The notes beneath the pieces are model-generated. The model worked only from the letters and a program-made list of their open reading frames with translations. It made no database searches and was not told the origin of the DNA. From Rhodobiaceae bacterium (lineage in GTDB: Bacteria > Pseudomonadota > Alphaproteobacteria > RS24), in NCBI GenBank assembly GCA_024639515.1, contig JAHEIG010000003.1:1-64000 (forward strand): a stretch of 64,000 nucleotides of DNA. The letters run 5' to 3'. This document shows positions 29,413 through 41,933 of this stretch, one piece after another; the first letter of the stretch is position 1, and each line of letters opens with the position of its first letter. A program made the translations under genes and the position numbers.

Positions 29413-31341
29413 ATGGGAAAAGTAATTGGAATCGATCTGGGAACCACCAATAGCTGCGTAGCAGTTATGGATGGTAGCACACCAAAGGTAATTGAAAACG
29501 CGGAAGGTGCACGCACCACGCCATCTATGGTTGCCTTTACAGACGACAGTGAAAAACTAGTTGGCCAGCCTGCCAAACGTCAGGCCGTGACCAATCCAAG
29601 CAACACCTTATTCGCCATTAAGCGTTTGATTGGCCGCCGCTTCGACGACCCCGCCACGAAAAAAGACATCGACATGGTGCCTTACAACATCATCGCCTCA
29701 GATGGTGGTGACGCATGGGTTGAAGCCAATAGCGAGAAATATTCACCATCGCAAATCTCTGCTTTTATTTTGCAAAAAATGAAAGAAACCGCCGAGGACT
29801 ATCTTGGCGAGAGCGTGACGCAAGCGGTCATCACCGTGCCCGCTTACTTTAACGATGCCCAACGCCAAGCAACAAAAGATGGCGGCAAAATCGCCGGTCT
29901 TGAAGTGTTGCGGATCATCAACGAGCCAACCGCCGCCTCACTGGCTTACGGGCTTGATAAAAATGACGGCCAGACAATCGCTGTCTATGACCTTGGTGGT
30001 GGTACATTCGACGTGTCGATTTTGGAAATCGGCGATGGCGTGTTTGAAGTGAAATCAACCAATGGTGACACGTTCCTTGGTGGTGAAGACTTCGACATTG
30101 CTCTGGTCGAGCACCTTGCTGCTGACTTCAAAAAAGAAAACGGCGTCGACCTGACGCAAGACAAGCTGGCTCTACAGCGTTTGAAAGAAGCCGCTGAGAA
30201 AGCCAAAATTGAGCTTTCGTCTGCCAGCCAAACCGAGATTAACCTGCCGTTTATCACCGCTGACGCAAGCGGCCCGAAACACTTGAACATGAAACTGACG
30301 CGCACAGCTTTTGAGAAGCTGGTCGATGATCTGGTGCAGCGCACCCGCAAACCATGCGAAGACGCGCTGAAAGATGCCGGCATTAAACTGTCAGAAATCG
30401 ACGAGATTGTGCTGGTCGGCGGTCAAACCCGTATGCCGCGCATCCGCGAATTCGTGAAAGACGTGTTTGGCAAAGAACCAAATATGAGCGTCAACCCAGA
30501 CGAAGTGGTTGCCATGGGCGCGGCCATTCAGGCCGGCGTGCTGCAAGGCGATGTGAAAGATGTTCTGCTGCTCGACGTGACGCCTTTGTCGCTCGGCATC
30601 GAAACGCTGGGTGGCGTGTTCACCCGCCTCATCGACCGCAACACAACCATTCCGACCAAGAAGTCGCAAGTCTTCTCAACCGCTGATGACAATCAGTCCG
30701 CCGTGACCATTTCGGTCTATCAAGGCGAGCGCGAGATGGCGGCCGATAATAAAAACCTCGGCCAGTTCAACCTCGAAGGTCTGCCGCCAGCACCGCGCGG
30801 TGTACCGCAAATTGAAGTGGCTTTCGATATTGACGCCAATGGTCTGGTCAATGTGTCGGCCACCGATAAAGCCACCGGCAAAGAGCAAGCCATCCGCATT
30901 GAAGCCTCAGGCGGTCTGTCTGATGACGATATTGAGCAAATGGTGAAAGACGCCGAAGCCAATGCCGCAGCCGATAAAGAGCGCCGCGAAACGGTGGAAG
31001 CGCGCAATAATGCCGAAGGTCTCATCCACGCCACTGAGAAATCAATCAGCGAGCATGAAGACATTCTCGACGCCTCAGACAAAGAAGCGGCTGAAGCAGC
31101 CATGGCCGATTTGAAAGCCGCCCTTGAAGGCGACGACAATGACGCGATCACGCAAAAAGCCCAGGCTCTGTCAGAAGCCGCGATGAAAATTGGCGAGGCC
31201 GTGTATCAAGCCCAGCAAGCCGAAACAGAAGCTGCCGCGGCGGCTGATGCGGGCGAAGGCGACGACAATATTGTCGATGCTGAGTTCGAAGAAGTGGCTG
31301 CTGACGACGCTGAAAGTGACGACGACCAAAAAGCATCCTAA
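29413..31341 (+). CDS. dnaK: Chaperone protein DnaK (Hsp70)
   Basis: [57 protein letters not shown]. Confidence 0.99.
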   Translation: MGKVIGIDLGTTNSCVAVMDGSTPKVIENAEGARTTPSMVAFTDDSEKLVGQPAKRQAVTNPSNTLFAIKRLIGRRFDDPATKKDIDMVPYNIIASDGGDAWVEANSEKYSPSQISAFILQKMKETAEDYLGESVTQAVITVPAYFNDAQRQATKDGGKIAGLEVLRIINEPTAASLAYGLDKNDGQTIAVYDLGGGTFDVSILEIGDGVFEVKSTNGDTFLGGEDFDIALVEHLAADFKKENGVDLTQDKLALQRLKEAAEKAKIELSSASQTEINLPFITADASGPKHLNMKLTRTAFEKLVDDLVQRTRKPCEDALKDAGIKLSEIDEIVLVGGQTRMPRIREFVKDVFGKEPNMSVNPDEVVAMGAAIQAGVLQGDVKDVLLLDVTPLSLGIETLGGVFTRLIDRNTTIPTKKSQVFSTADDNQSAVTISVYQGEREMAADNKNLGQFNLEGLPPAPRGVPQIEVAFDIDANGLVNVSATDKATGKEQAIRIEASGGLSDDDIEQMVKDAEANAAADKERRETVEARNNAEGLIHATEKSISEHEDILDASDKEAAEAAMADLKAALEGDDNDAITQKAQALSEAAMKIGEAVYQAQQAETEAAAAADAGEGDDNIVDAEFEEVAADDAESDDDQKAS

Positions 31342-31392
31342 GCCACGCACTGGCTAGGCCTTACAAAGCGTATTTGAGACAGGACACGTCGC

Positions 31393-32523
31393 ATGGCAAA
31401 AACCGATTTCTATGAGCAGCTCGGCGTTGACCGTTCAGCCAGCGCAGCTGACTTGAAATCGGCGTACCGAAAGCTGGCGAAGAAATATCACCCCGACGTT
31501 AATCCCGGTGATGCGGCGGCTGAACAAAAGTTCAAAGAAGTCTCAGAAGCCTATGACGTTTTGAAAGACGACCAAAGCCGGGCCGCCTATGACCAATATG
31601 GCCACGCCGCTTTTGAAAATGGCGGCGGCCCAGGTGGGCCAGGCGGGTTTGGTGGCGGCGCCGGTTTCGGTGGTGGTTTTGGCGATATGGGCGATATTTT
31701 CGAAGAGTTTTTCGGCGGCCAACGTCGCCGCCAAGGTCGCCAACGCGCAGCACGCGGCAGCGACCTGCGCATCGAAATCGAAGTCACGCTAGAAGAAGCC
31801 TTTGACGGCACAGAACGCCAGATTAATCTGACCCGCGCTGTCGCCTGCGATACTTGCGGTGGTTCCGGTGCCCAAGAGGGCAGCGCGCCAACCACCTGCA
31901 CAGTCTGTGCGGGCCACGGTAAAGTACGCGCCCAACAGGGTTTCTTTATGGTCGAGCGGCCTTGCCATAATTGTCAGGGCAGCGGACAAGTAATCGAAAA
32001 TCCATGCGGCGATTGTCGCGGGCGCGGCCACACGCAAAAACAACGCAACCTCACCGTCTCAGTGCCATCAGGTGTCGAGGACGGCACCCGCATTCGCCTG
32101 TCGGGCGAGGGTAATGCCGGCGGGCCCGGGGCAACGACCGGCGATTTATATGTCTTTGTCGGGGTGCGCCCACACGCTGTGTTGCAACGCGACGGCGCCG
32201 ATTTATTTTGCAATGTGCCGATTGCTTTCCATCTCGCGGCCAAGGGCGGGGCATTGAATGTGCCGCTGCTCAACGGCAAGCGGGTGAAGCTAAACATTCC
32301 AAGCGGCGCCCAATCGGGCCAACAGTTCCGCTTGCGTGGCAAGGGCATGCCGGTTTTGCGCTCGCGCGCGCATGGTGATTTATACGTCCAAATCGAAGTC
32401 GAAGTGCCGAGCGGCCTGAACAAAAAGCAACAAGCCCTGCTCGATGCCTTTGTTGAAGCGACGGATGAGACGAATTATCCCGATGTCAGCGAATTTGAAG
32501 CGCGCAACACGAAAAGCCAATAG
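31393..32523 (+). CDS. dnaJ: Chaperone protein DnaJ
   Basis: J domain with HPDVNPGD, G/F region, zinc motifs CDTCGGSG, CTVCAGHG, CHNCQGSG, CGDCRGRG. Confidence 0.98.
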   Translation: MAKTDFYEQLGVDRSASAADLKSAYRKLAKKYHPDVNPGDAAAEQKFKEVSEAYDVLKDDQSRAAYDQYGHAAFENGGGPGGPGGFGGGAGFGGGFGDMGDIFEEFFGGQRRRQGRQRAARGSDLRIEIEVTLEEAFDGTERQINLTRAVACDTCGGSGAQEGSAPTTCTVCAGHGKVRAQQGFFMVERPCHNCQGSGQVIENPCGDCRGRGHTQKQRNLTVSVPSGVEDGTRIRLSGEGNAGGPGATTGDLYVFVGVRPHAVLQRDGADLFCNVPIAFHLAAKGGALNVPLLNGKRVKLNIPSGAQSGQQFRLRGKGMPVLRSRAHGDLYVQIEVEVPSGLNKKQQALLDAFVEATDETNYPDVSEFEARNTKSQ

Positions 32524-32555
32524 CCTCGCGCCCTGCGCCCTGCTATATTTAGCCA

Positions 32556-33365
32556 ATGAGATTAGTAGTAAATGGATGTGCTGGCCGAATGGGGCAGAGC
32601 CTTGTCCGGCTTATTCACGCCGATGACGAGTTGACAGTTGTCGGCGGTTTGGAAGCCAGCAATAGCGACGCCTTGGGCCAAGACCTTGGCACATTGGCGG
32701 GCATTGCACCACTTGGTGTTGCCGCAACAGCCGACCCGCTAGAGCTGCTGGCCAAAGCCCAAGCGGTGATTGATTTCACCACCCCCGCCGCCACTGTTGA
32801 GTTGGCAGGTATTGCCGCGCAAGCCAGTATTGTGCATGTCATCGGCACCACCGGATTTAGCGACGCTGATGAGCAAGCCTTGGCCGCCGCCGCGCGGCAT
32901 GCACGGATTATCAAATCTGGCAATATGAGCCTTGGCATCAACCTATTGGCCGGTCTTGTACAACAGGCCGCCGCCGCTTTGGGCGATGATTGGGATGTTG
33001 AGATTTTTGATATGCACCACCGCCACAAAGTTGACGCGCCATCTGGCACCGCTTTGCTGCTTGGCGAGGCGGCCGCCCAAGGCCGCGATGTCGCCCTGAG
33101 TGATGTGCGCGAAAGCCAGCGCGATGGCAATGATACTGCCCGCGCCAAAGGCGCCATTGGCTTTACCGCCTTGCGTGGTGGTAGCGTTGTTGGAGACCAT
33201 GATGTTATTTTCGCCGGTGATGACGAGCAAATCCGCCTGTCGCATCGGGCTGAAAACAGAGATATTTTTGCCCGCGGTGCCTTACGCGCCGCCCAATGGG
33301 GCGACACCCAAAAACCCGGCTTATATTCCATGCAGGATGTGCTGGGGCTGAACACCGCCTCTTAG
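32556..33365 (+). CDS. dapB: 4-hydroxy-tetrahydrodipicolinate reductase
   Basis: [60 protein letters not shown]. Confidence 0.97.
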   Translation: MRLVVNGCAGRMGQSLVRLIHADDELTVVGGLEASNSDALGQDLGTLAGIAPLGVAATADPLELLAKAQAVIDFTTPAATVELAGIAAQASIVHVIGTTGFSDADEQALAAAARHARIIKSGNMSLGINLLAGLVQQAAAALGDDWDVEIFDMHHRHKVDAPSGTALLLGEAAAQGRDVALSDVRESQRDGNDTARAKGAIGFTALRGGSVVGDHDVIFAGDDEQIRLSHRAENRDIFARGALRAAQWGDTQKPGLYSMQDVLGLNTAS

Positions 33366-33388
33366 ATACGCTGACAAAGGATATACCA

Positions 33389-34006
33389 ATGAGCCAACTC
33401 GTTCTCGTGCGCCATGGACAAAGTGAATGGAATGAAAAAAACCTGTTCACCGGCTGGCGCGACCCAGACCTCACGCAACAAGGGGGTGATGAAGCCCGCG
33501 CCGCTGGCCGCGCCTTGAAAGCCGCCGGTACGCAATTTGATTTGGGCTACACATCAGGCCTGCAGCGGGCACAAAAAACCTGCGCCCTGTTGCTCGAAGA
33601 ACAAGGCCAGACCGAGCTACCAATGACCCGCCATGAGGCGCTGAACGAGCGCGACTATGGCGATTTGTCGGGCCTCAACAAAGACGATGCGCGCGAAAAA
33701 TGGGGCGCCGACCAAGTGCATATTTGGCGCCGCTCTTTTGATATTCCACCACCCGGCGGCGAAAGCCTGAAAAACACCGCCGAGCGTGTATTGCCGTATT
33801 TCGATGGCGAGATTATGCCACTGCTGAAAGCCGGTAAGAATATTCTCGTCGCCGCGCATGGTAATTCTTTGCGCGCGCTGGTAATGCAGCTCGACGGGCT
33901 GAGCCAAGAGGAAATTATCGACGTGAATATCGGCACAGGCGAGCCTTATTGCTATGAGATTGCCGCCGATGGCAGCGTCGTCTCAAAACATATTCTCGAT
34001 ACGTAA
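33389..34006 (+). CDS. gpmA: 2,3-bisphosphoglycerate-dependent phosphoglycerate mutase
   Basis: [55 protein letters not shown] open to 33296. Confidence 0.95.
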   Translation: MSQLVLVRHGQSEWNEKNLFTGWRDPDLTQQGGDEARAAGRALKAAGTQFDLGYTSGLQRAQKTCALLLEEQGQTELPMTRHEALNERDYGDLSGLNKDDAREKWGADQVHIWRRSFDIPPPGGESLKNTAERVLPYFDGEIMPLLKAGKNILVAAHGNSLRALVMQLDGLSQEEIIDVNIGTGEPYCYEIAADGSVVSKHILDT

Positions 34007-34009
34007 AAC

Positions 34010-34537
34010 TTAGTGCAGTGCCTGAGTGCGGATTTCTGACAGCGCGTCGTTGAGGCGGGCGGATAGGCTGGCGCGCTCGCGCGGCGACAGGAATGAGCCG
34101 ACCGATACATATTGACCATGCGACGACAATACCAGCGAGCCAATATCGTCATCATCGACGCCATTGCCCTGCAAATTGACCTGCACCCAATGCGGGTTGA
34201 AGCGCCACGACCGCTTGGCCCCGAGCGGGCTGACTTGTGAGAACACCAACCCCTCGTCGGTCAGCTCGATTTTCTCATACCGCGCGGCGTGGTGATAATT
34301 CATTCTGAAAAACACATAGAGCAGCAGCACATCGAGACCGAAGAAACCAAACACCGGCCACGCGCCTTTGAGCAAGAAAAAGCCGCCAACCACGAAGCTC
34401 ACCAAGCCGAAACCAATCATCAGCCAAGTGAAGCCGCGTTGCGAAAGCGAGACATTGGGGCGAATAACCAGCTCTATGAGGGGCTGGTGATCGGCATAGG
34501 TCATCTCCTCTCTGACATTTTGCGATGCGATACTCAT
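34010..34537 (-). CDS. DUF2244-like membrane protein
   Basis: VIRPNVSLSQRGFTWLMIGFGLVSF..., two hydrophobic segments, VQVNLQGNG; adjacent to nth. Start uncertain. Confidence 0.7.
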   Translation of the reverse strand: MSIASQNVREEMTYADHQPLIELVIRPNVSLSQRGFTWLMIGFGLVSFVVGGFFLLKGAWPVFGFFGLDVLLLYVFFRMNYHHAARYEKIELTDEGLVFSQVSPLGAKRSWRFNPHWVQVNLQGNGVDDDDIGSLVLSSHGQYVSVGSFLSPRERASLSARLNDALSEIRTQALH

Positions 34538-34621
34538 GAATTTGAAATAGAGCAAAAAACCGACTAAACCAACCCGCAGATGGAATTTGCACTCGGCGAG
34601 GCGGGCGATTAGGATGGCGAC

Positions 34622-35263
34622 ATGAAAAAAGCAGATATCGCCAGTTTCTTCCAGCGGCTCTCCGAAAACGCCAGCGCGCCAGAAACAGAACTTAATTTTG
34701 TTAATGATTTCACGCTATTAGTTGCGGTGGTGCTATCTGCGCAAGCAACCGATAAGGGCGTCAATAAAGCCACAGAAAGCCTGTTCAAACGGGCCGACAC
34801 ACCGGCCAAGATGGTCGCTTTGGGTGAAGCAGAAATTCGCAATGAAGTGAAAACCATCGGGCTTTATCGCAATAAAGCCAAAAATGTCTTCGCTTTGTCG
34901 CAAATCCTCGTCGACCAATTTGACAGCCAAGTGCCGCGCGATCGCGAGACGCTGATGTCGCTTCCCGGCGTTGGCCGCAAGACCGCCAATGTGGTGATGA
35001 ATGTGGCGTTTGGTGAAGCCACTTTCGCCGTCGACACGCATGTCTATCGGCTCGGCAACCGCACCGGCTTGGCGCCCGGCAAAACCGTTTTAGAGGTCGA
35101 GAAAAAACTCGATAAGCGGGTGCCCGAACCGTATCGCGTGCACGCCCATCATTGGCTTATTCTTCATGGGCGTTATGTATGTGTCGCCCGCAAACCAAAA
35201 TGCTATGACTGCGTGGTGGCTGATTTATGCAGCTTCCGTGGCAAAACAACCGCATCAAAATAG
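34622..35263 (+). CDS. nth: Endonuclease III
   Basis: LSAQATDKGVNKAT, LPGVGRKTANVVMNVAFGEATFAVDTHVYRLGNRTG (HhH), C-terminal 4Fe-4S CVARKPKCYDCVVADLC. Confidence 0.97.
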   Translation: MKKADIASFFQRLSENASAPETELNFVNDFTLLVAVVLSAQATDKGVNKATESLFKRADTPAKMVALGEAEIRNEVKTIGLYRNKAKNVFALSQILVDQFDSQVPRDRETLMSLPGVGRKTANVVMNVAFGEATFAVDTHVYRLGNRTGLAPGKTVLEVEKKLDKRVPEPYRVHAHHWLILHGRYVCVARKPKCYDCVVADLCSFRGKTTASK

Positions 35264-35271
35264 GAACGCAA

Positions 35272-36273
35272 ATGTCTTCTACAAAACTAATCACCGGCAT
35301 GGGTGCCGCACTTGTCGATTTATTCGCCGATGTCAGCGAACAAGACCTGCAAGATATTGGCAGCCCGAAAGCTTCCATGTCGCTGATTGAGGCGGCGCAA
35401 TCAACGGCGCTGCAAAGCCAAGTCCGTGTCCACACCCACCAGCCCGGCGGCTCGGCCGCCAATACGGTGGCAGGGATTGCTGACCTCGGGCAAGCGGCGG
35501 GGTTTTTCGGCAAGACGGCTGATGACGCGCTGGGTGCCCGCTTCGCGCAAGCCTTTGACGATTTGGGCGTCGCCTTTCAAGTCACGGCGGGCAATCCGGC
35601 AGACGCTCCGACCGGCCATTGTCTGGTATTGGTCACGCCGGATGCCGAGCGCACCATGCACACGGTTTTGGGCGCCTCGATTACCACCTCAACCGCCGAT
35701 ATTGACGCCGACACGCTGGCCCAAACCGGGCTGTTTTTCTCCGAAGGTTATGTCTGGGACAGCCCGTCCGCCCGCGACGCCTTTTTACACGCCGCCCAAA
35801 GTGTGCGCGCCAATGGCGGCAAGGTCGCGTTTTCGCTGGCCGATAGTTTCTGCGTCGAGCGCCATCACGCTGACTTTGTCAATCTACTGGAAGCCCATGT
35901 CGATATTTTGCTGGCCAATAAAGCCGAGGCGAAAGCCTTGTTCGGCACCGACGCACCAGGCGGCATTACCGCCGCCGCACAAGCCAATGGTCTACTCGCC
36001 GCCATCACCATGAGCGCCGATGGGGCGTTGATTATTGACGACACACAGGCCACCCATGTGCCAGCCCACCCAGTTAGCGATGTGGTTGACTTGACCGGTG
36101 CCGGCGATCAATTCGCCGCCGGTTTCTTGACCGCCCTACATAATGGCGCCAGTCCGGTGGATGCCGGGCGTGCTGGCGTGCTGACGGCCAGCCAGGTGAT
36201 CCGCCATTTCGGGCCGCGCCCGCAATCAGATATCCGTGCTTTATTGGCCGAGAATGATCTAGATTTTGCGTAG
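35272..36273 (+). CDS. PfkB family carbohydrate/adenosine kinase
   Basis: [18 protein letters not shown] and C-terminal [20 protein letters not shown] (PfkB signature). Confidence 0.9.
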   Translation: MSSTKLITGMGAALVDLFADVSEQDLQDIGSPKASMSLIEAAQSTALQSQVRVHTHQPGGSAANTVAGIADLGQAAGFFGKTADDALGARFAQAFDDLGVAFQVTAGNPADAPTGHCLVLVTPDAERTMHTVLGASITTSTADIDADTLAQTGLFFSEGYVWDSPSARDAFLHAAQSVRANGGKVAFSLADSFCVERHHADFVNLLEAHVDILLANKAEAKALFGTDAPGGITAAAQANGLLAAITMSADGALIIDDTQATHVPAHPVSDVVDLTGAGDQFAAGFLTALHNGASPVDAGRAGVLTASQVIRHFGPRPQSDIRALLAENDLDFA

Positions 36274-37209
36274 CAACACGCGGTCAATCTGGTGATTTTC
36301 GCTTTTGTGTAAAATCAAATCGGCGCGCCCGCGCGTTGGCAGAACATTCTCAACCAGATTGAGCATGTTGATGCGCTTCCAAATATCGCGCGCCGTGGCT
36401 TCGGCTTCAGCGTCATCCAAATCGGCGTAGCGGCGGAAATACGCCCCCGGCTCGCGGAAAGCGGTTTCGCGCAAAGACATAAAGCGGTCAATATACCAGC
36501 GTTCAATAACCTCGGCTTCAGCGTCGATATAAATCGAGAAATCAAAAAAGTCTGAGACAAACGGGATTTCATTGCCGTCTTTGGCAAGCCCGGCCGGTTG
36601 CAACACATTCAGCCCTTCGACGATGAGAATATCCGGCTGACTGACCATAATGCCGTCCTCCGACACAATGTCATAAGCCTCGTGCGAATATTCCGGCGCC
36701 GTGACATCGCGGCAGCCCGACTTCACATCCGACAAAAACCGCCGCAAGCGCAGCAAGTCAAAACTTTCGGGGAAGCCTTTGCGCTGCATCAGCCCGCGTT
36801 CTTCGAGCACCGCATTAGGAAATAGAAAACCATCCGTGGTCATCAAATCGACCTTTGGGTGCGACGGCCAACGGGCCAGCATGTCGCGCAAAATCCGCGA
36901 CGTGGTGCTTTTGCCCACGGCGACGGAACCGGCGACGCCAATAACAAATGGCACTTTGGCCTCGCGGCCCAAAAACTGATTGGTCGCGCCATAGAGATTT
37001 TGGGTGGCTTCGACATACAGATTGAGCAGCCGCGACAGAGGCAGATAAATTTCTTCAACTTCGGCGAGCGAGACGGTTTCACCGCGCCCGCGCAATTTCA
37101 TCAGCTCGTCTTCGGTCAGCGTCAGCTCGGCATCTTCACGCAAGCGGCCCCACTCGAGCGCGGTAAATGAGCGATACGGCGAAACGTCTTGTAGGCCAGT
37201 TTCAAACAC
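36259..37209 (-). CDS. coaA: Pantothenate kinase (type I)
   Basis: [53 protein letters not shown]. Confidence 0.96.
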   Translation of the reverse strand: MFETGLQDVSPYRSFTALEWGRLREDAELTLTEDELMKLRGRGETVSLAEVEEIYLPLSRLLNLYVEATQNLYGATNQFLGREAKVPFVIGVAGSVAVGKSTTSRILRDMLARWPSHPKVDLMTTDGFLFPNAVLEERGLMQRKGFPESFDLLRLRRFLSDVKSGCRDVTAPEYSHEAYDIVSEDGIMVSQPDILIVEGLNVLQPAGLAKDGNEIPFVSDFFDFSIYIDAEAEVIERWYIDRFMSLRETAFREPGAYFRRYADLDDAEAEATARDIWKRINMLNLVENVLPTRGRADLILHKSENHQIDRVLLRKI

Positions 37210-37211
37210 CG

Positions 37212-37538
37212 CTAGGCTCCTTCTCCCCGGGCGGCTTTTTCGGCCAACCCAGAGCGCCCGGCGCGGCGCGCCAATTCATCCATCACATCGTCGAGCGATA
37301 AGCCGCGTGCGGCCAGAACAATCAATAAGTGATACATCACATCAGCCGCTTCGCCGACCAGCTCAGCGTCGCTTTCAGACAGCGCCGCGACCATGGCTTC
37401 ACTGGCTTCTTCGCCGAGCTTGCGCGTGGCGCGCGGCAGATCGGCCAGCAATTGAGCCGAGTAGCTTTCCTCCGGCGCTGCATTGCGGCGGGCCTCAATT
37501 TCAGCGAATAAATCATCCAATTGAACGGCTTTGGTCAT
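37212..37538 (-). CDS. hisE: Phosphoribosyl-ATP pyrophosphatase
   Basis: [47 protein letters not shown]. Confidence 0.95.
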   Translation of the reverse strand: MTKAVQLDDLFAEIEARRNAAPEESYSAQLLADLPRATRKLGEEASEAMVAALSESDAELVGEAADVMYHLLIVLAARGLSLDDVMDELARRAGRSGLAEKAARGEGA

Positions 37539-37550
37539 GGCGATATCCTC

Positions 37551-38330
37551 TCAAACACTAGCGGTATCCGCTTCTAAGCGAACTGGCAAGCCCGCATCTG
37601 CCATGGCTTGCTTGGCTTCAGCGATGGTGTAGGTGCCAAAGTGGAAAATCGACGCCGCCAGAACCGCGCTGGCGCGGCCTTTTTGCACCCCGTCGATTAA
37701 GTGATCCAGCGTGCCGACACCGCCCGAGGCAATCACCGGCACCGACACCGCATCCGACACGCGGCGGGTCAACTCGAGGTCAAAACCAGACTTCGTGCCG
37801 TCTTTATCCATTGAGGTGAGCAAGATTTCACCAGCCCCGCGTGCGGTCATTTCTTGGGCAAAGGCAATGGCATCAATGCCGGTGGCTTCGCGCCCGCCAT
37901 GGGTGAAAATCTCCCAGCGTTCATCGTCGGTTTGTTTGGCGTCAATAGCCACGACAATACACTGCGTGCCAAATTTCGCCGCCGCCGCATCGACCACATC
38001 GGGGGCGCGCACGGCGGCGGTGTTAAACGATACTTTATCGGCGCCGGCCAATAGCAGATTGCGCACATCGGCTTCGGTGCGCACACCGCCACCAACGGTT
38101 AGCGGCATGAAGCAATGCTCGGCCGTTTCGCGCACCACATCAATCAATGTGTCGCGGTTTTCGTGGCTGGCCGAAATATCCAGAAAGCACAATTCATCGG
38201 CACCGGCCGCATCATAAGCACGCGCCGCCGCCACCGGATCACCTGCGTCGATGAGGTCGACAAAATTGACCCCCTTCACAACGCGCCCGTCGTGAACATC
38301 AAGGCAGGGGATGATGCGAATTTTCAACAT
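37551..38330 (-). CDS. hisF: Imidazole glycerol phosphate synthase subunit HisF
   Basis: [55 protein letters not shown]. Confidence 0.98.
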   Translation of the reverse strand: MLKIRIIPCLDVHDGRVVKGVNFVDLIDAGDPVAAARAYDAAGADELCFLDISASHENRDTLIDVVRETAEHCFMPLTVGGGVRTEADVRNLLLAGADKVSFNTAAVRAPDVVDAAAAKFGTQCIVVAIDAKQTDDERWEIFTHGGREATGIDAIAFAQEMTARGAGEILLTSMDKDGTKSGFDLELTRRVSDAVSVPVIASGGVGTLDHLIDGVQKGRASAVLAASIFHFGTYTIAEAKQAMADAGLPVRLEADTASV

Positions 38331-39058
38331 TAGATGACGCCATCCATGGCCAGAGCTTGCGCCGCGTCAAGGCGGCCATCATACAAAGCGCGGCCCGAAA
38401 TCGCACCAATAACGCCGTCGCTTTCAACCGCCGCGAGGCCCACCAAATCGTCAACACCGGCCAGACCGCCCGAGGCAATAATCGGAATAGACGTGGCCCG
38501 CGCCAACTCTGCTGTGGCGTCAATATTCACGCCCTTCAACAAGCCATCGCGGTCAATGTCGGTGTAAATGACGGCGGCAACGCCTGCGTCTTCAAATTTG
38601 CGTGTCAGGTCAACGGCCAGCATTTCGGTAGCCTCAGCCCAGCCCTCGACCGCGACAAAGCCTTTGCGAGCATCGACGCCGACGGCGATTTGGTCAGGGA
38701 AGGCCTTGCACGCCTCATGCACCAAGTCAGGGTTGCGCAGCGCCGCGGTGCCAAGAATAACCCGACCAACACCGGCGTCGAGCCACATCTCAATCGTCGC
38801 CATATCGCGAATACCGCCGCCGAGCTGGGTTTTCAGCGGGCAGCTTTTCAAAATCCCCTCAACCGCCGCACGGTTGACCGGCGCGCCAGCAAACGCCCCG
38901 TCGAGGTCGATAATATGCAAATGCGAAAAGCCCTGTTCGGCAAACGCCGCCGCTTGCGCCGCCGGATCATTATTGAACACTGTGGCGCGTTCCATATCGC
39001 CTTGTTCGAGGCGCACGCATTGGCCGTTTTTCAAATCAATCGCAGGAAATAAAATCAT
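38330..39058 (-). CDS. hisA: Phosphoribosylformimino-5-aminoimidazole carboxamide ribotide isomerase
   Basis: [57 protein letters not shown]. Confidence 0.97.
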   Translation of the reverse strand: MILFPAIDLKNGQCVRLEQGDMERATVFNNDPAAQAAAFAEQGFSHLHIIDLDGAFAGAPVNRAAVEGILKSCPLKTQLGGGIRDMATIEMWLDAGVGRVILGTAALRNPDLVHEACKAFPDQIAVGVDARKGFVAVEGWAEATEMLAVDLTRKFEDAGVAAVIYTDIDRDGLLKGVNIDATAELARATSIPIIASGGLAGVDDLVGLAAVESDGVIGAISGRALYDGRLDAAQALAMDGVI

Positions 39059-39690
39059 GGCTTCCACTTCAAAAAATTGTCGATGAGCTGCAGGCCGGTA
39101 TGTTGGCTTTTTTCCGGATGAAATTGTGTTCCGCAGGCGGTCTCATCGCTAAGCCCAACCACCACTTCGCCACCATATTGGGTGGTCGCCGCAACGCTGG
39201 CCGGATCGGCTGGGCGGGCGGCAAAACCGTGGACGAAATAAGCATGCCGGTCTTGCAGGCCAGCAAACACCGGATGCGCGGTCTCAATGCTTAATTGGTT
39301 CCAGCCCATATGCGGCACTTTTAAATCAGCCGGCACATCAAGCGCTTCAACCGTGCCGCCAATCCAGCCAAAGCCATCATGGGCACCACGCTCAAGGCCG
39401 GTTTCGCACATTAGCTGCATGCCAACGCAAATACCGAGAAACGGCATGGCCTGCTGGCGCACCCGTTCATTCAGGGCGTCTTGCATGCCGTCAATCGCAC
39501 GCACGCCTTGCGCGCAATCGCCAAACGCGCCCACCCCGGGCAGCACAATATGATCGGCTTTTAGAATATCTTCCGGCTGCGCCGTAACACGCACATCGCG
39601 CGGATGATCAAGGGCCGCGCTGACGCGCGCGAAAGCCTTTTCCGCCGACCGCAGATTGCCCGACCCATAATCAATGATTGCAATGCTCAC
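39055..39690 (-). CDS. hisH: Imidazole glycerol phosphate synthase subunit HisH
   Basis: [26 protein letters not shown] nucleophile, THPEKSQ-like [10 protein letters not shown]. Confidence 0.97.
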   Translation of the reverse strand: MSIAIIDYGSGNLRSAEKAFARVSAALDHPRDVRVTAQPEDILKADHIVLPGVGAFGDCAQGVRAIDGMQDALNERVRQQAMPFLGICVGMQLMCETGLERGAHDGFGWIGGTVEALDVPADLKVPHMGWNQLSIETAHPVFAGLQDRHAYFVHGFAARPADPASVAATTQYGGEVVVGLSDETACGTQFHPEKSQHTGLQLIDNFLKWKP

Positions 39691-39708
39691 GTGAGGATTT
39701 CTCCGAGC

Positions 39709-40308
39709 TTAACTGCCCAAGACGCCTTTGGTTGATGGAATGGCGTCGGCTTTTCGCGGGTCAATCTCAATCGCCTGACGCAACGCCCGCGCCAAAGCCT
39801 TGAAGCAGCTTTCGATAATATGGTGATTATTCTCGCCATAGAGATTTTCCACATGCAGCGTAATGCCCGCACTTTGGGCAAACGCCTGAAACCATTCTTT
39901 GAACAATTCCGTGTCCATGTCGCCGAGCTTGGGCTTGGTGAACTCAACCATCCAGCACAAATAAGGCCGCTGCGACACATCCAGCGACACCCGCGTGCAG
40001 GTTTCATCCATCGGAATAATCGCGCTGCCATAGCGTGTCAGACCCTTAAAGTCGCCCAGGGCTTCGCGCACCGCTTCACCCAGCACAATGCCGGTATCTT
40101 CGGTTGTGTGGTGGAAATCAATGTGCAGGTCGCCCTCTGCTTTCACCTGTAAATCGATGAGAGAGTGACGCGACAATTGCTCAAGCATGTGGTCGAGAAA
40201 CCCAATGCCTGTCGAAACGTCATATTCGCCCGTACCATCCAGATTAACGCTGACCGAAATCTGCGTTTCCTTGGTTTGACGCGCCCGTGATGCAATTCGC
40301 TGGCCCAT
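39709..40308 (-). CDS. hisB: Imidazoleglycerol-phosphate dehydratase
   Basis: [64 protein letters not shown] open to 40356. Confidence 0.97.
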   Translation of the reverse strand: MGQRIASRARQTKETQISVSVNLDGTGEYDVSTGIGFLDHMLEQLSRHSLIDLQVKAEGDLHIDFHHTTEDTGIVLGEAVREALGDFKGLTRYGSAIIPMDETCTRVSLDVSQRPYLCWMVEFTKPKLGDMDTELFKEWFQAFAQSAGITLHVENLYGENNHHIIESCFKALARALRQAIEIDPRKADAIPSTKGVLGS

Positions 40309-40379
40309 AATACTCGGTTTCCTTCCTCTAGGGTTTATAGCGTCATCTTCTACCAAAGTTCACGGAATAGTTCAAAGCC

Positions 40380-40943
40380 TTAGCCACGGATTTTCCGCAA
40401 CCGCATATAGGTCGCCCCGCCGCCGCCATGGGCCGGTCCGGCTGGGCCAAATTCGACAATTTGTTGGGCCAATGGCGGCTGGGCGCACCATAGCGGCAAT
40501 TCACGCCGCAACACGCCCTGGCCGGCCACGCCTTTGCCGGTAATCACCAGCACCCATGTCATATTTTGCGCCGCACAATGGGCGATAAAGCCCATGAGGG
40601 CGGCTTTGGCTTGCGCCGCCGTCATGCCGTGTAAGTCAAGCCGTGCCTCGATTTCGAGGCGCCCGCGCCCCAATCGGCGGCGAGCTTTATGGTGAATATC
40701 CACTTGCGGTGACACGGCGTCGGCATTTCCCGCAATCGGGCGTGTCGGCTGGCCGTGAGGTTTTGGTGGCATGGCTTTTTGTGCTGTTTTGGGCGGCGTT
40801 GCCGGTTTGGTCGCCATCGGCATCTTACCGGCCTCTAGAATGCGCTGATGGGCCCGCTGGGCTTTCGGCAGGGGGGCGGTCTGGCGGGTGACCTTCTCCC
40901 ACAGGGCCACGTCGTTTATACCGAGACCATCCGACCGTTTCAT
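40380..40943 (-). CDS. Smr domain-containing protein
   Basis: LEIEARLDLHGMTAAQAKAAL and VLVITGKGVAGQGVLRRELPLWC Smr motifs. Confidence 0.9.
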   Translation of the reverse strand: MKRSDGLGINDVALWEKVTRQTAPLPKAQRAHQRILEAGKMPMATKPATPPKTAQKAMPPKPHGQPTRPIAGNADAVSPQVDIHHKARRRLGRGRLEIEARLDLHGMTAAQAKAALMGFIAHCAAQNMTWVLVITGKGVAGQGVLRRELPLWCAQPPLAQQIVEFGPAGPAHGGGGATYMRLRKIRG

Positions 40944-41019
40944 TTCAACGCCTCAACCTTACAGCCACCTCACCCGAGGTGGGACTCATTACACGCCCAT
41001 CTGGGCCAGTTTAACCCTT

Positions 41020-41808
41020 TTAACCCTCGGCCTGTGTCGCCACCAAACGCCAATTCGGGCCTTCTGCCGCCAATGGCCGCTCGAAGGTCCATAAATCGCG
41101 GCTTGGGGCTGGTTCTGCCTCGTCGCTTTCCTCGCCGGTGTGCAGATATGACACCAGCTCGGCGCGATAGCGCACATCCAATTGCACAATACCATTATTA
41201 ATCCGCGCATCTTCCAACACAGGCCGGTCAAGGCGGGTGATTTTTGTCGCCAGCGTCTCGCCAGCCGCTTGCCGCGCCGCAATCGCATCGGCAAAGCCGT
41301 CATGCACATCGTCGCCCAGAAAATCGCGGACATCCGACAAATCACCAGCGGCAAACGCCATCAGGATCATTTCATAGGCCCGCTGAGCACCGTCGACAAA
41401 AGACTCGGCGTCAAATTGCGGGTCAGCCTGACGCAAAAACGCCAATCCACGCCCATCTTTCGGGGCTGGCTCAAACGGCTTGTAATCAGAAAACGGCTCA
41501 TAATTCTCATCAACCATACGCAGTTTCGGCTTTGCCGCCGGCGATGCTTCGTCACCAAACGGCTCACGCTCAGCTTCGCTTGGCGCCTCGGCAGGGTCGC
41601 CCTGTGTCTCGCCGGAGACCTCACGGGGCACCTCTTGCGGCTTTTGTTGGCCATTAAAAGCGTCGCGGTTCAGCCCGTAAGCACCACGGCGCGAGGCTTT
41701 GCCCGCGTCTTCGTCATTGCGCGTGCCAAGCACCGCGCGCAGTCGAAGGCCGACTATGACCGCAACAATCAGCAGAATTAAATTTAACGGATCGATGGCG
41801 CACCTCAC
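41020..41808 (-). CDS. Tim44/TimA-like domain protein
   Basis: N-terminal TM (LILLIVAVIVGLRLRAVLG), Tim44-like C-terminal domain (GAQRAYEMILMAFAAGDLSDVRDFLGDDVHDGFADAI). Confidence 0.87.
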   Translation of the reverse strand: MRCAIDPLNLILLIVAVIVGLRLRAVLGTRNDEDAGKASRRGAYGLNRDAFNGQQKPQEVPREVSGETQGDPAEAPSEAEREPFGDEASPAAKPKLRMVDENYEPFSDYKPFEPAPKDGRGLAFLRQADPQFDAESFVDGAQRAYEMILMAFAAGDLSDVRDFLGDDVHDGFADAIAARQAAGETLATKITRLDRPVLEDARINNGIVQLDVRYRAELVSYLHTGEESDEAEPAPSRDLWTFERPLAAEGPNWRLVATQAEG

Positions 41809-41933
41809 TTGTCTTTGGCTGTCAATGCGAACATAATAGCCAAACCTAATTCATTCAGTATGGCTATATTTAGGCGAGATTGCAAAGTTTGCGAACCCAA
41901 ACTGCCGATAAAACGTCATAACAAGGAACTTAC

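Noticed and set aside
31620-31690. Gly-rich repeated sequence in dnaJ
   Set aside because: This is the normal DnaJ G/F linker, not a novel repeat element.
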